From NCBI RefSeq assembly GCF_001403735.1, contig NZ_CXPG01000009.1, positions 287,654-351,653 on the forward strand: a stretch of 64,000 nucleotides of DNA, given 5' to 3'. Shown here one piece after another: positions 26,987 through 36,178 of the stretch. Each line of letters starts with the position of its first letter. The first letter of the stretch is position 1. This stretch comes from Jannaschia rubra (GTDB taxonomy: Bacteria > Pseudomonadota > Alphaproteobacteria > Rhodobacterales > Rhodobacteraceae). The notes under the pieces were generated by a model. That model was not told the DNA's origin. It saw only the letters and a list, made by a program, of their open reading frames with translations, and did no database searches. The translations under genes and the position numbers were made by a program.

Positions 26987-27799
26987 TTAGTGGGCGGGTT
27001 CGACCACCGGGTCGATTAGGGTTCGCCCGCCGTCGACGGTGAGAATTTGCCCCGTCATGAAGCTGGAGGCGTCGGAGGCGAGGAATTGTATCGTCTCGGC
27101 CAGTTCCACTGGGGCCGCGATCCGGCCCATCGGGGTCGCATCGACGATGGCCTGCCGCAGATCGCGGGCGTCGCCCAGCAGCGCCTGCAGGTTGCCCGAC
27201 ATGATCGAGCCCACGGCCACCCCGTTCACCCGGATCCGTTCCTTCGCGAGGCTGACCGCAAGGCTGCGTGTCGCCTGATCGAGCGCCGCAGCACTGATCG
27301 AATAGCCTAGGAGCGCGGGCTGTGTCCGGCGACCAGCGATGGAACTCAGGTTGACGATGGTCCCGATCGTCCCATTTTCCTGCTTGTCCCGCTCCGCCTG
27401 ATGGATCATCCGCTTGGCCACGGCCTGCGTCAGCTTGACCGCCGTCATCAGGTTCTGTTCCAGAAGTGCTGTCACGCTGTCGTCATCGGGATCGAGAGGA
27501 TCGGTGATCTGGATGCGCCGCGACGCGTTCACCAGGATGTCCACGCGGTCGAAGGCGTCGATGGTGGCGGACAGCAGGTTGGCGATGGTCAGGCGTTCGC
27601 GCAGGTCGCCGGCAAAATACCGCAGGCGCGCGCCTTCCTCGATCTGGGCGTCGCCGACTTCGGCCAGCAGGCGTTCCTCGTCGCGGTCGGCGAACATGAC
27701 GTTGGCGCCCTGTTCGACGAAATGCCGCGCCACCGCCAGCCCGACGCCGTTGGCGGCCCCGGTGACGATGGCGGTCTTGCCTTCGATGCTGTTGGTCAT
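26987..27799 (-). CDS. SDR-family protein lacking the catalytic lysine
   Basis: The 270-residue protein has a normal SDR cofactor site (T-G-A-A-N-G-V-G, residues 13-20), L-V-N-A-S near 89-93 and the active-site serine in N-L-S-S-I-A-G. The usual Y-x-x-x-K reads Y166-S-I-S-A170, so alanine replaces the lysine. The C-terminal D-G-G-R-T is intact. A dehydrogenase without that lysine should be strongly impaired, so it may bind nucleotide or act by another mechanism. It overlaps the upstream methyltransferase by four bases (27796-27799) and is the last gene of clpS-methyltransferase-SDR. Confidence 0.85.
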   Translation of the reverse strand: MTNSIEGKTAIVTGAANGVGLAVARHFVEQGANVMFADRDEERLLAEVGDAQIEEGARLRYFAGDLRERLTIANLLSATIDAFDRVDILVNASRRIQITDPLDPDDDSVTALLEQNLMTAVKLTQAVAKRMIHQAERDKQENGTIGTIVNLSSIAGRRTQPALLGYSISAAALDQATRSLAVSLAKERIRVNGVAVGSIMSGNLQALLGDARDLRQAIVDATPMGRIAAPVELAETIQFLASDASSFMTGQILTVDGGRTLIDPVVEPAH

Positions 27800-28779
27800 C
27801 GGCTCCGTCCTCGTGTCCGGCGCGGCCTGCGCGCCTCGATCACCTTGTAGCCGCCGGTATCCTCCACCACCACGGTCTCGGCGAAGGTCTCGCCCAGCGC
27901 GGCCTCGTATGGAAGATGCCGGTTCGCCACCATGATGAGCCGCCCGGCCGGCGTCAGCAGGCGTCCCGCGGCGGCAATGAAGGCGCGCCCGATGGAAGGG
28001 TCGGCCTTTCGGGCGGTGTGGAACGGCGGGTTCGTCACGACGGTGTCGAACGGCCCCCCGGCCCACGTCGTTGCGTCAGCCCAATGAAATTCGGCGCGCG
28101 GGTCCGTCACATTCCCACGCGCGCAGGCTAAAGCGTCATGCTCCGCCTCCACCAGAGCGCAACGGCTGATCTTGTCAGAGGTCAGAACGACCCGCGAAAG
28201 GTAGCCCCATCCGGCGCCCAGGTCGCAGACCTGCCCCGAGAGGCCCGTGACGTACCGGGCCAGAATGGCGGAGCCGGGGTCGACCCCATCCGCCGAAAAG
28301 ACCCCAGCTCGCGTTTCCATTCCGTCGACCCTCTGCGTCGCGGCGGCCCAGCCATCGGGAGCCGGCCCGGACGGAAAGGAAAAGCACTTGCCGTGGGCCT
28401 TGGCGAAGACCTCGCCCACATCGAAGACGGCACGACAGTCCCGCACGATGGAATCGATGCCATCGGCCCGTGCGCCGTCGACCACGACCGGATTTCCCGC
28501 AGGCACCATCGCACAGGCCCGCGCGATCATGTCCCGCGTGAGGGCCTTGGACCGGGCGACGAAGACCACGGCGGCGTCGGCCGGCCCGCCCACTTCCGCC
28601 ATCACATCGACGCCGCGTGCGGCAAGGGCATCATGGTCGGGTCGGAACCCCTGCATCGCCACGACCCCGTCCGGCAGGCCGTCGAGGTCGAGATCGGCAG
28701 GGGGGCGAAACAGGACCACCCGGCCGTCCGGCAGGGCGACGGCACCGCCCGACAGGGCAAGGGACAGGCGTGAGTTCAT
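27796..28779 (-). CDS. Class I methyltransferase, RsmC-like
   Basis: The 327-residue protein has a divergent N-terminal half (about 1-150) and a C-terminal Rossmann methyltransferase. The latter has the SAM loop V-C-D-L-G-A-G-W-G-Y near residue 185 and the catalytic V-T-N-P-P-F-H motif near 248. A duplicated domain plus N-P-P-F is the hallmark of RsmC/RlmG enzymes, which make N2-methylguanosine in rRNA. The exact target nucleotide is not determinable here. Its ribosome site AAGGAGGAG lies within the last codons of clpS. Confidence 0.88.
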   Translation of the reverse strand: MNSRLSLALSGGAVALPDGRVVLFRPPADLDLDGLPDGVVAMQGFRPDHDALAARGVDVMAEVGGPADAAVVFVARSKALTRDMIARACAMVPAGNPVVVDGARADGIDSIVRDCRAVFDVGEVFAKAHGKCFSFPSGPAPDGWAAATQRVDGMETRAGVFSADGVDPGSAILARYVTGLSGQVCDLGAGWGYLSRVVLTSDKISRCALVEAEHDALACARGNVTDPRAEFHWADATTWAGGPFDTVVTNPPFHTARKADPSIGRAFIAAAGRLLTPAGRLIMVANRHLPYEAALGETFAETVVVEDTGGYKVIEARRPRRTRGRSR

Positions 28780-28788
28780 GGCGGAGGA

Positions 28789-29133
28789 TTACTCCTCCTT
28801 CTCCATCGTGCACTGCAAGGGGTGCTGATGCCGGCGCGCGAAATCCATCACCTGCGCCACTTTGGTCTCGGCGATCTCGTGGCTGAAGACGCCGACGACG
28901 GCGAGGCCTTTCTTGTGGACGGTCAGCATGATCTCGACCGCCTGCGAATGGGTGATGCCGAAGAAACGCTCCAGCACGACGACCACGAACTCCATCGGCG
29001 TGTAATCGTCGTTGAGCAGCAGCACCTTGTAGAGCGGTGGCCGCTGCGTCTTGGGCCGGGTCCGGGTGACGACGGACGTGTCGCCGTCGCCGTCTTCCGG
29101 CGTTTCGGCCATGGAATGGGGATCGAGGCGCAT
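28789..29133 (-). CDS. clpS: ATP-dependent Clp protease adaptor ClpS
   Basis: ClpS hands N-degron substrates to ClpAP. The core begins [19 protein letters not shown], with the N-D-D-Y-T substrate-pocket residues, and continues [10 protein letters not shown] and [10 protein letters not shown]. The ATG at 29133 gives 114 residues; an ATG at 29112 gives 107. Neither has a strong ribosome site. The last codons (M-E-K-E-E) also spell the purine-rich ribosome site of the following methyltransferase. It is divergent from a HAD gene. Confidence 0.95.
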   Translation of the reverse strand: MRLDPHSMAETPEDGDGDTSVVTRTRPKTQRPPLYKVLLLNDDYTPMEFVVVVLERFFGITHSQAVEIMLTVHKKGLAVVGVFSHEIAETKVAQVMDFARRHQHPLQCTMEKEE

Positions 29134-29220
29134 GGTTGCAGGTCCGATGGTGACATGACTGGATGAACCGGACCATATAGCCATCCATCCACGCAGGAAA
29201 AGAGGGGGCAACCCGCGACC

Positions 29221-29919
29221 ATGTCCGATACCGTCACCACCGTGGGCTTCGACGCCGACGACACGCTCTGGCAGAACGAGACGTTCTACCGCCTGACGCA
29301 GGAGCGTTTCGCGGACCTTCTGGCCGACCATTCCGATCCGGATCACCTGATGGAACGGCTGCTCGCGGCGGAACGTCGCAACATCGGACACTACGGCTTC
29401 GGGATAAAGGGCTTCACCCTGTCGATGATCGAGACGGCGATCGAGGTGACCGAAGGCCGGGTTCCGGCCCATGTGATCGAGCGGCTTCTGGCGGAGGGAC
29501 GGGAGATGCTGCGCCATCCTGTCCACCTGCTGCCCGGCGCCGAGGATTGTGTCCGGCAGTTGGCCGAGCGTCATACCCTCGTCCTCATCACCAAGGGCGA
29601 TCTTCTGGATCAGGAGCGCAAGCTGGCCGAGTCCGGGCTTGGGGAATTGTTCGACGGAATCGAGATCGTCAGCGACAAGACGCCCGCGACCTATGTGCGT
29701 GCCTTCGCGCTGCATGGTGACGGTCCGTCGAACGCGCTGATGGTGGGCAATTCGATGAAGTCCGACGTCCTTCCTGCCATCGCCGTGGGCGCCTGGGGGG
29801 TCTTCTGCCCGTCGCGCATCGAATGGGCGCTGGAGGCCGCGCCGGCCCCCGAGGGAGCCGAACGCTATCGCCGGATCGAGACGCTGGCGGAGTTGCCGGA
29901 CCTGATCCGCGAACTTTGA
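29221..29919 (+). CDS. HAD-superfamily hydrolase
   Basis: The 232-residue protein has the HAD nucleophile motif G-F-D-A-D-D-T-L-W near residue 9, L-I-T-K-G-D near 122, the lysine in S-D-K-T-P near 154 and V-G-N-S-M-K-S-D-V near 178. A helical cap lies between residues 15 and 100. The D-A-D-D-T-L-W form is typical of a phosphatase subgroup of unknown substrate. GAGGGGG precedes the ATG at good distance. Its stop abuts the serS stop on the other strand. Confidence 0.88.
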   Translation: MSDTVTTVGFDADDTLWQNETFYRLTQERFADLLADHSDPDHLMERLLAAERRNIGHYGFGIKGFTLSMIETAIEVTEGRVPAHVIERLLAEGREMLRHPVHLLPGAEDCVRQLAERHTLVLITKGDLLDQERKLAESGLGELFDGIEIVSDKTPATYVRAFALHGDGPSNALMVGNSMKSDVLPAIAVGAWGVFCPSRIEWALEAAPAPEGAERYRRIETLAELPDLIREL

Positions 29920-31212
29920 TCAGGCGAGCGCGCCCTCGGCCGTCAGCGTCAGCTTGCCACCGAGCCAAGGACCGAGAGCGTCGGGCAGCCGGACCGACCC
30001 GTCCGCCTGCTGACCGTTTTCCAGCACGGCGATCAGGCAACGCCCCACGGCCAGCCCCGACCCGTTCAGCGTATGCACGAACTCGGGCTTGGCGCCGCCT
30101 GCGGGACGGAACCGCGCGTTCATGCGACGGGCCTGGAAATCGCCGGTGGTGGAGCAGGACGAAATCTCGCGGTAGGTATCCTGACCCGGCAGCCAGACCT
30201 CGATGTCATGGGTCCGCCGCGCGCCGAACCCCATGTCGCCGGTGCACAGGACGACGGTGCGATAGGGCAGGCCGAGCCGTTCCAGAATGTCCTCCGCGCA
30301 GCGGGTCATGCGGTCCAGCTCCGCCCGGCTTTCGTCGGGGTGGGTGACACTCACCATCTCGACCTTCTCGAACTGGTGCTGCCGGAGCATTCCGGAGGTA
30401 TCGCGGCCGGCCGAACCGGCTTCGGACCTGAAGCACAGCGAATGGGAGACCATGCGCCGGGGCAGGGCTTCCGCATCGAGGATCTCGCCCGCGACGGTGT
30501 TCGTCAGGGTCACCTCCGACGTGGGGATCAGCCAGAAACCTTCGCGCGTGAGATAGCTGTCGTCGCCGAACTTGGGCAGTTGCCCGGTGCCGAACATGGC
30601 CTCTTCACGGACCATGACGGGGCCGTTGACCTCGGTCAGGCCGTTGTCCTGAGTGTGAACGTCGAGCATTAACTGCGCCAGCGCGCGGTGGATGCGGGCC
30701 ACGCCGCCGCGCAGGAGCACGAAGCGCGTGCCGGACAGCCGGGCGGCGGTCTCGAAGTCCATGCCAGGTTTCACGCCCGCGATGTCGTAGTGTTCAAGGG
30801 GCGCGAAGTCGAAGGTCGGGGGCGTGCCCCGGCGGTTCACTTCGACATTGTCGGTCTCGTCCGCGCCATCGGGCACATCGGCGTCGGGGAGGTTCGGGAT
30901 TTCCAGCAGCGCGGTGCGCAGGGCGGCATCGGCGGCACGGGTCTCCTCCTCCAGCCGGGCGATCTCATCCTTCTTGGCGGCGACGAGCGCGCGCAGACGT
31001 TCGAACTCGGCGTCGTCGCCCCTGGACTTCACGACCCCGACTTCCTTTGATGCCGCGTTCCGTTCCGCCAAGGCACTTTCCGAGCCGGCGATGGCTCTGC
31101 GCCGCGCTTCGTCCAGCGCGAGGATATCGGAGGAAACCGGCGCCAGCCCCCGGCGGGCGAGGGCCGCGTCGAAGGCGGCCGGATCTTCGCGGATGATGCG
31201 GATGTCGTGCAT
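29920..31212 (-). CDS. serS: Seryl-tRNA synthetase
   Basis: The 430-residue class II synthetase charges tRNA-Ser. The N-terminal antiparallel coiled coil runs about residues 25-105. Class II motifs are visible: motif 2 as [12 protein letters not shown] near 265 and motif 3 as N-G-S-G-L-A-V-G-R near 385. The T-S-E-V-T-L-T-N segment binds serine. GAAGGGC precedes the ATG at 31212; a longer frame adds unrelated residues. The gene is divergent from yajC with a 160-base gap and converges on the HAD gene with no bases between stops. Confidence 0.97.
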   Translation of the reverse strand: MHDIRIIREDPAAFDAALARRGLAPVSSDILALDEARRRAIAGSESALAERNAASKEVGVVKSRGDDAEFERLRALVAAKKDEIARLEEETRAADAALRTALLEIPNLPDADVPDGADETDNVEVNRRGTPPTFDFAPLEHYDIAGVKPGMDFETAARLSGTRFVLLRGGVARIHRALAQLMLDVHTQDNGLTEVNGPVMVREEAMFGTGQLPKFGDDSYLTREGFWLIPTSEVTLTNTVAGEILDAEALPRRMVSHSLCFRSEAGSAGRDTSGMLRQHQFEKVEMVSVTHPDESRAELDRMTRCAEDILERLGLPYRTVVLCTGDMGFGARRTHDIEVWLPGQDTYREISSCSTTGDFQARRMNARFRPAGGAKPEFVHTLNGSGLAVGRCLIAVLENGQQADGSVRLPDALGPWLGGKLTLTAEGALA

Positions 31213-31372
31213 GGGTCTGCCCTTCGCATAAGTCTCGACCGGCGACATGCCACAGGCCGCCCGTCCGGACCAGAGGCTGCCACATGCGCTTGCACCGACA
31301 GGGCGCGGCTTATAGGTTGCCGCGACTTTTCCAGGGGGCGCACGACAGCCCCGGACACGCAAGGGACCAGAC

Positions 31373-31693
31373 ATGTTCGCAACCCCCGCCTATGCGCAAT
31401 CCGCCGGTGGCATCGCCGGTGGCCTGACCAGCTTTGTGCCCCTCATCCTGATCTTCGCGATCATGTACATCCTGTTGATCCGCCCGCAGCAGAAGAAGAT
31501 GAAGGAACACAAGGCGATGGTCGCAGCCCTTCGGCGCGGCGACCAGGTTGTCACCCAAGGCGGCGTGATCGGCAAGGTGAGCAAGATCAAGGACGATGCC
31601 GAGGTCGAGGTCGAAATTGCGGACGGCGTGAAGGTGCGCGTCGTGCGTGCTACCATCACCCAAGTGCTGTCGAAGACCGATCCGGCCGCCTGA
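31373..31693 (+). CDS. yajC: Preprotein translocase subunit YajC
   Basis: The 106-residue membrane protein accompanies SecDF. One helix spans about residues 20-40 and is followed by the family mark [14 protein letters not shown] small beta domain comes next ([14 protein letters not shown]). AAGGGA precedes the ATG. One base separates its stop from secD, so yajC-secD-secF is one transcription unit. Confidence 0.96.
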   Translation: MFATPAYAQSAGGIAGGLTSFVPLILIFAIMYILLIRPQQKKMKEHKAMVAALRRGDQVVTQGGVIGKVSKIKDDAEVEVEIADGVKVRVVRATITQVLSKTDPAA

Positions 31694-31694
31694 C

Positions 31695-33359
31695 ATGATC
31701 GACCTCGCGCTCTGGAAACGGCTGGCGATCCTGTTCGTCTGCCTTGTCGGGCTGGCGCTTGCGCTGCCCAATGCCTTCTATTCGCGAGCGGAGCGCCATA
31801 ACGACGCCATGACCGCGATCGAGCGCGGGGCCGTCACAACTCCCGAGATGGCCGAGGACATTGCGGCCTGGCCAGAGTTTCTGCCATCGGGCGTCGTCAA
31901 CCTGGGCCTGGACCTGCGCGGCGGCGCCCATCTTCTGGCCGAGGTGCAACTGGCCGACGTCTATGAGAGCCGGATCGACGCCTATTGGCCCGAGGTGCGC
32001 GATACCCTGCGTGACCTTCGCGATACCGTCGGCACCATCCGTCGCCAGAATGGGCCGGGGGATGCGCTGAGCGTCCGCATATCCGAGCCCGCGGGTCTTC
32101 AGGCCGCGGTCGATGCGGTGCGCGGACTGTCCCGCCCGATCACCTCGCTGTCGGGCGTGGGCCAGCAGGACATCGAAGTGTCGGGCAGCGGTGACACCCT
32201 GACCGTCCGTCTGTCGGAGGCCGAGCGTGCGGCGATCGACGAGCGGACGCTGGCGCAATCGCTCGAAATCATCCGCCGCCGGGTGGACGAGGCCGGAACC
32301 CGCGAACCGACGATCCAGCGACAGGGCGGCGACCGCATCCTGATCCAGGTTCCGGGCATCGGCTCAGCTCAGGAACTGAAGGAACTTATCGGTACAACGG
32401 CCAAGCTGACCTTCCATCCTGTGCGGGGCGAGACGCGCGACCCCAATGCGCCGGTGTCGGCCGACCAGATCCTGCTGCCCGACATCGACGATCCAGAGCG
32501 TTTCTACATTTTGGAACGCACGCCGGTCGTCAGCGGCGACGACCTTGTCGATGCCCAACCGGGATTCGACCAGAACGGCTCTCCCTCCGTCACCTTCCGG
32601 TTCAATCCGGCCGGCGCCCGCATCTTTGCCATCTATACCGCTGAGAACGTCGGATCGCCTTTTGCCGTCGTCCTTGACGATCAGGTGGTCACTGCACCGA
32701 ACATCCGTGAGGCGATCACCGGCGGGTCGGGGCAGATCACCGGCAACTTCAGCGTCGAGGAAGCCAACCGTCAGGCCATCCTGCTGCGCGCCGGGGCCTT
32801 GCCGGCGGCGATGACCTTTCTCGAAGAACGCACCATCGGCCCGGAATTGGGCCAGGACAGCATCGACGCGGGACAAACCGCATCGCTCGTCGCGATGGCC
32901 GCCGTGGTGGTCTTCATGATCGCGAGCTACGGTCTGTTCGGCGTGTTCGCAACGGTTGCTTTGGGGATCAACGTTGCCTTGATCTTCGGAATCCTGTCCA
33001 TGATCGGCGGTACGCTCACCTTGCCTGGGATTGCGGGTATCGTGCTGACCATCGGCATGGCGGTCGATGCGAACGTCCTGGTCTTCGAGCGCATTCGCGA
33101 GGAACTGAAGACTGCGCGCGGTCCGGCGCGCGCGATCTCGCTGGGTTATGAGCGTGCACTGTCGGCCATCGTCGATGCCAACATCACCACGTTCATTATC
33201 GCGACGATCCTGTTCATGCTCGGGTCCGGTCCCGTCCGCGGGTTCGCGGTCACGCTGGGTGTGGGGATCATGACGTCCGTCTTCACGTCGATCTTCGTCA
33301 CGCGACTGTTGATCATCATCTGGTTCGAACGTCGCCGCCCCAAGCAGATCGAGGTCTGA
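31695..33359 (+). CDS. secD: Protein translocase subunit SecD
   Basis: The 554-residue inner-membrane protein uses the proton gradient to complete export through SecYEG. TM1 is near residues 8-26, and the D-L-R-G-G-A-H-L-L motif is near 75. A large periplasmic domain follows, and five helices from about residue 390 include I-A-G-I-V-L-T-I-G-M-A-V-D-A-N-V-L with the conserved aspartate, then F-E-R-I-R-E-E. Length and order are typical for a SecD that is separate from SecF. Confidence 0.97.
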   Translation: MIDLALWKRLAILFVCLVGLALALPNAFYSRAERHNDAMTAIERGAVTTPEMAEDIAAWPEFLPSGVVNLGLDLRGGAHLLAEVQLADVYESRIDAYWPEVRDTLRDLRDTVGTIRRQNGPGDALSVRISEPAGLQAAVDAVRGLSRPITSLSGVGQQDIEVSGSGDTLTVRLSEAERAAIDERTLAQSLEIIRRRVDEAGTREPTIQRQGGDRILIQVPGIGSAQELKELIGTTAKLTFHPVRGETRDPNAPVSADQILLPDIDDPERFYILERTPVVSGDDLVDAQPGFDQNGSPSVTFRFNPAGARIFAIYTAENVGSPFAVVLDDQVVTAPNIREAITGGSGQITGNFSVEEANRQAILLRAGALPAAMTFLEERTIGPELGQDSIDAGQTASLVAMAAVVVFMIASYGLFGVFATVALGINVALIFGILSMIGGTLTLPGIAGIVLTIGMAVDANVLVFERIREELKTARGPARAISLGYERALSAIVDANITTFIIATILFMLGSGPVRGFAVTLGVGIMTSVFTSIFVTRLLIIIWFERRRPKQIEV

Positions 33360-33360
33360 G

Positions 33361-34326
33361 ATGCGTCTGAAACTTGTCCCCGACGAGACCAACTGGGATT
33401 TCTTCGCCTGGCGAAAGTTCACTTTCGGCTTATCCGTCGTCGCGATGATTGTTGCCGTGCTCGCCTGGGTGGTTTTCGGGCTGAATTTTGGTATCGACTT
33501 CCTTGGCGGGACCACGATCCGGACCGAGTCCGCGCAGGCGGTCGATGTGGGCGATTATCGCGCTGCCATCGCCCCCCTTGGATTGGGTGATGTCTCCATT
33601 ACCGAGGTCTTCGACCCGACCTTTGCGGAGGGACGACATGTTGGCCAGGTCCGCATCCAGGCACAAGGCGACGCGGAAGCCGTGACGCCGGAGACCATTG
33701 CCGCAGTCGAGGAAGCGCTCCGGACAGTCGATCCGACGATCACCTTTCCTTCCGTCGAATCCGTCGGCCCGAAGGTTTCGGGGGAGCTGGTGACGACGGC
33801 GTTCCTGGCCGTCGGCGCATCGCTGGTCGCGATCCTGTTCTACATCTGGCTACGGTTCGAATGGCAGTTCTCGGTCGGCGCGGTTGTCGCTCTGTTCCAT
33901 GACGTGATCCTGACGATCGGGGTGTTCGCGCTGCTGCAGATCCGGTTCGACCTTGCCGTGATCGCGGCCCTGCTGACCATCATCGGCTATTCGATCAACG
34001 ACACGGTGGTAATCTTCGACCGGCTGCGCGAGAACCTCATAAAGTACAAGAAATCACCCTTGGTCGACGTGATGAACCGTTCGGTCAACGAGACGCTGTC
34101 GCGCACGCTGATGACGTCCGGGACGACGCTGATCGCCCTGTTGGCACTTCTCGTGCTCGGGGGCGACGTGATCCGGGGCTTTGTCTTCGCGATCTTCTGG
34201 GGTGTGATCGTGGGAACCTATTCGTCGGTCTACGTCGCTAAGAACGTGGTGCTGTGGCTTGGCGTGAACCGCGACCCAAAAAAACCTTCCGACGCGGGAA
34301 CGCAATTTGCCGACCTGGATGCCTGA
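33361..34326 (+). CDS. secF: Protein translocase subunit SecF
   Basis: The 321-residue partner of SecD has six helices. Marks are G-L-N-F-G-I-D-F-L-G-G-T near residue 38, G-Y-S-I-N-D-T-V-V-I-F-D-R-L-R-E-N near 210 and V-N-E-T-L-S-R-T-L-M-T-S near 240. It starts one base after the secD stop. A Mth938-family gene follows on the same strand, as I recall from other alphaproteobacteria, but an oppositely oriented pilin-like gene sits between them here. Confidence 0.97.
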   Translation: MRLKLVPDETNWDFFAWRKFTFGLSVVAMIVAVLAWVVFGLNFGIDFLGGTTIRTESAQAVDVGDYRAAIAPLGLGDVSITEVFDPTFAEGRHVGQVRIQAQGDAEAVTPETIAAVEEALRTVDPTITFPSVESVGPKVSGELVTTAFLAVGASLVAILFYIWLRFEWQFSVGAVVALFHDVILTIGVFALLQIRFDLAVIAALLTIIGYSINDTVVIFDRLRENLIKYKKSPLVDVMNRSVNETLSRTLMTSGTTLIALLALLVLGGDVIRGFVFAIFWGVIVGTYSSVYVAKNVVLWLGVNRDPKKPSDAGTQFADLDA

Positions 34327-34359
34327 TCGTCGGACCACAGCTTGACGGAGCGAAAGCGA

Positions 34360-34542
34360 TCAGAACTCCGTATTGATCTCGATGTTGCTCAGGATGCGGG
34401 ACAGCTCGTCTACCGCCTTGCCCAGACCTTCGGCCACGACCCCCGTGACGGCCAGGGAGAGGCCCACCAGCGCGGCCGTCAGGATGACCCAGTCTACCGT
34501 CACGGTGGCGCGTTCGGATCTTGCGTAGTCTTGCAATGTCAT
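34360..34542 (-). CDS. Flp-pilin-like small protein 2
   Basis: The 60-residue protein starts M-T-L-Q-D-Y-A-R-S-E-R-A and enters a hydrophobic helix with T-V-D-W-V-I-L-T-A-A-L-V-G-L, then ends in a short polar tail. The segment aligns by eye with the proteins at 19971 and 35063 (shared D/N-W-hydrophobic-L-T-A). GGAGGGGG precedes the ATG, which is a strong site. Minimal Flp pilins have this size. It lies antisense between secF and the Mth938 gene. Whether it is a pilin, or needs a TadV-type peptidase, is unknown. Confidence 0.7.
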   Translation of the reverse strand: MTLQDYARSERATVTVDWVILTAALVGLSLAVTGVVAEGLGKAVDELSRILSNIEINTEF

Positions 34543-34691
34543 GATTGGGCCCCCTCCGCTCTCGTCGAAATTATGGCAAACTTGGCACTTGTTTGTGGCA
34601 AAGATGCGGCGCTTTCGGCAGGCATTGTATACAGGGTGGGCCACAATTCTGACTGGGCGCCGCAGCTGTTTTCGCAAAGGAGGGTTTCGGT

Positions 34692-35054
34692 ATGGACCTG
34701 ACAGAAATGACCTTCGACGGTGCGCGCCCGTTCGATGGCTACGGCCCCGGCTTCTTCCGCGTGGGCGGTGAAGTGGTGGAGGGCGCGATCGTTCTGCACC
34801 CGGGCGGGATGGCCCGCTGGGAAGGCTACGCCGACATGACCGCCCTGACCCGTCTGGCCGACGTTGTGGATTTCGTGCTTGTCGGAACAGGGGCGGAGAT
34901 CACGCATGTTCCCGCTGATCTGCGTCAGGCGGTGGAGAATGCGGGTCTTGGGTTCGAGGTCATGAACACCCCGGCCGCCTGCCGGACCTACAACGTCCTT
35001 GTGGGCGAGGGGCGGCGGGTGGCCGCGGCCGTCCTCTCAGTCGAACGATCCTGA
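34692..35054 (+). CDS. Mth938-like (NDUFAF3 family) domain protein
   Basis: The 120-residue protein matches the Mth938-like fold, whose mitochondrial relative NDUFAF3 assists complex I assembly. Visible marks are G-Y-G-P-G-F-F-R-V near residue 16, D-F-V-L-V-G-T-G near 60 and the characteristic M-N-T-P-A-A-C-R-T-Y-N-V-L near 92. AAAGGAGGG precedes the ATG. It is commonly encoded just downstream of secF. The bacterial role is not established. Confidence 0.9.
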   Translation: MDLTEMTFDGARPFDGYGPGFFRVGGEVVEGAIVLHPGGMARWEGYADMTALTRLADVVDFVLVGTGAEITHVPADLRQAVENAGLGFEVMNTPAACRTYNVLVGEGRRVAAAVLSVERS

Positions 35055-35062
35055 GCGATTGC

Positions 35063-35548
35063 TTAGGTCGGTCCGGTCGCCCCCGATCCGTTCTGGGCAG
35101 AAACCCCGAGCTTGGCGAAAGCGCCTGCCAAGGCCTGCTCGTCAGCCGTCGTTTCAGTGCCGCGTTCCAGCGAACGGTCGCCGAAATTCGCCGTGATCGC
35201 GGCGTCGAGGTCGTCGAACGCCTCCCCATCCTCGCCAGAGACCGTGTCGCGGTACGGGCGCAGCGCGTTGCCCCAAGCCGAGACCGCGTCGAGTTCCGGC
35301 CGGGTCAAGGTGGCCAGCGCCGTCCGCATTCCGTCGTATCGCGCCTGATCGTGAGGCTTGTAGGCCCAGGACGGACGCTGCTCCCGGTTCTGCATGCCCG
35401 CGCCCACGTTGAACGACAGTGCGTCGATCTCACCCGAGAAGACCACCATGGCAGCGCCGGCAAGCCCGGTGAGTCCCGCCGTCAGGACGACCCAGTTCAA
35501 CGCGACGGTCGCCGTCTCGTCGTGGAGGAAGGGGGTCAGGATGCGCAT
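35063..35548 (-). CDS. Flp-pilin-like small protein 3
   Basis: The 161-residue product starts M-R-I-L-T-P-F-L-H-D-E-T-A and has the helix T-V-A-L-N-W-V-V-L-T-A-G-L-T-G-L-A, matching the relatives at 19971 and 34360. A polar domain of about 120 residues follows, with Q-N-R-E-Q-R-P-S-W and a C-terminal run rich in T, E and A. The canonical Glu-Tyr of Flp prepilins is Asn-Trp. CGGAG lies nine bases before the ATG. The C-terminal domains of copies 1 and 3 both follow the helix with an acidic, alanine-rich layout; deeper similarity needs alignment. Confidence 0.7.
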   Translation of the reverse strand: MRILTPFLHDETATVALNWVVLTAGLTGLAGAAMVVFSGEIDALSFNVGAGMQNREQRPSWAYKPHDQARYDGMRTALATLTRPELDAVSAWGNALRPYRDTVSGEDGEAFDDLDAAITANFGDRSLERGTETTADEQALAGAFAKLGVSAQNGSGATGPT

Positions 35549-35640
35549 GGCAGTTCGCTCCGATGGGTTGCACTACGTGATGCAGGCGAAATCGGGCGAA
35601 TTCATGGTGAGTTCGCGGCGCGTCCCCGGTCAGGGCAGCT

Positions 35641-36075
35641 TTACCAATGGCCGGTGTTCTCCATGCTGGCCCAGGGTTCCTGCGGTGCCTTCGCCTCGCC
35701 TCCCTGCAGCAGTTCGATCGAGATGTTGTCCGGCGACCGGACGAAGGCCATGTGCCCGTCGCGTGGCGGCCGGTTGATCGTCACGCCGTTGTCCATCAGC
35801 ATCTGGCAGGTCGCGTAGATGTCGTCGACGGTGTAGGCGAGGTGGCCGAAATGGCGGCTGTCGGACGGCAGGCCGTCGTCGCCGTCCCAGTTGTAGGTCA
35901 GCTCCAGATCGGCGTGGCCGTCGTCCTGCTCCGGCGGGCAGAGGTAGACCAATGTGAACCGGCCCTTCTCGCTTTCGCTGCGGCGGCGCTCCTTCAGGCC
36001 CAAAAGCTTGTAGAATTCCATCGAGGCGTCGAGGTCCTTCACGCGGACCATGGTGTGCAGATAGGTCAGGGGCAT
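35641..36075 (-). CDS. gloA: Lactoylglutathione lyase (glyoxalase I)
   Basis: The 144-residue enzyme converts the methylglyoxal-glutathione adduct to lactoylglutathione. It has the two beta-alpha-beta modules of the VOC fold: [10 protein letters not shown] near residue 6 with the first metal histidine, D-L-E-L-T-Y-N-W near 55, G-H-L-A-Y-T-V-D-D near 76 and S-I-E-L-L-Q-G near 122 with the final glutamate. Length is typical. It is divergent from thyX with about 100 bases between starts. Confidence 0.94.
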   Translation of the reverse strand: MPLTYLHTMVRVKDLDASMEFYKLLGLKERRRSESEKGRFTLVYLCPPEQDDGHADLELTYNWDGDDGLPSDSRHFGHLAYTVDDIYATCQMLMDNGVTINRPPRDGHMAFVRSPDNISIELLQGGEAKAPQEPWASMENTGHW

Positions 36076-36178
36076 GCCGGTTCCTTTCGGTGACAGCGCT
36101 AACGGTAATGCACTCGCGCCTTGGTGCAACCCCCGCACCCCCGCGATACCTTGCGGCAGAGAATCGAAGGGGACCGCC

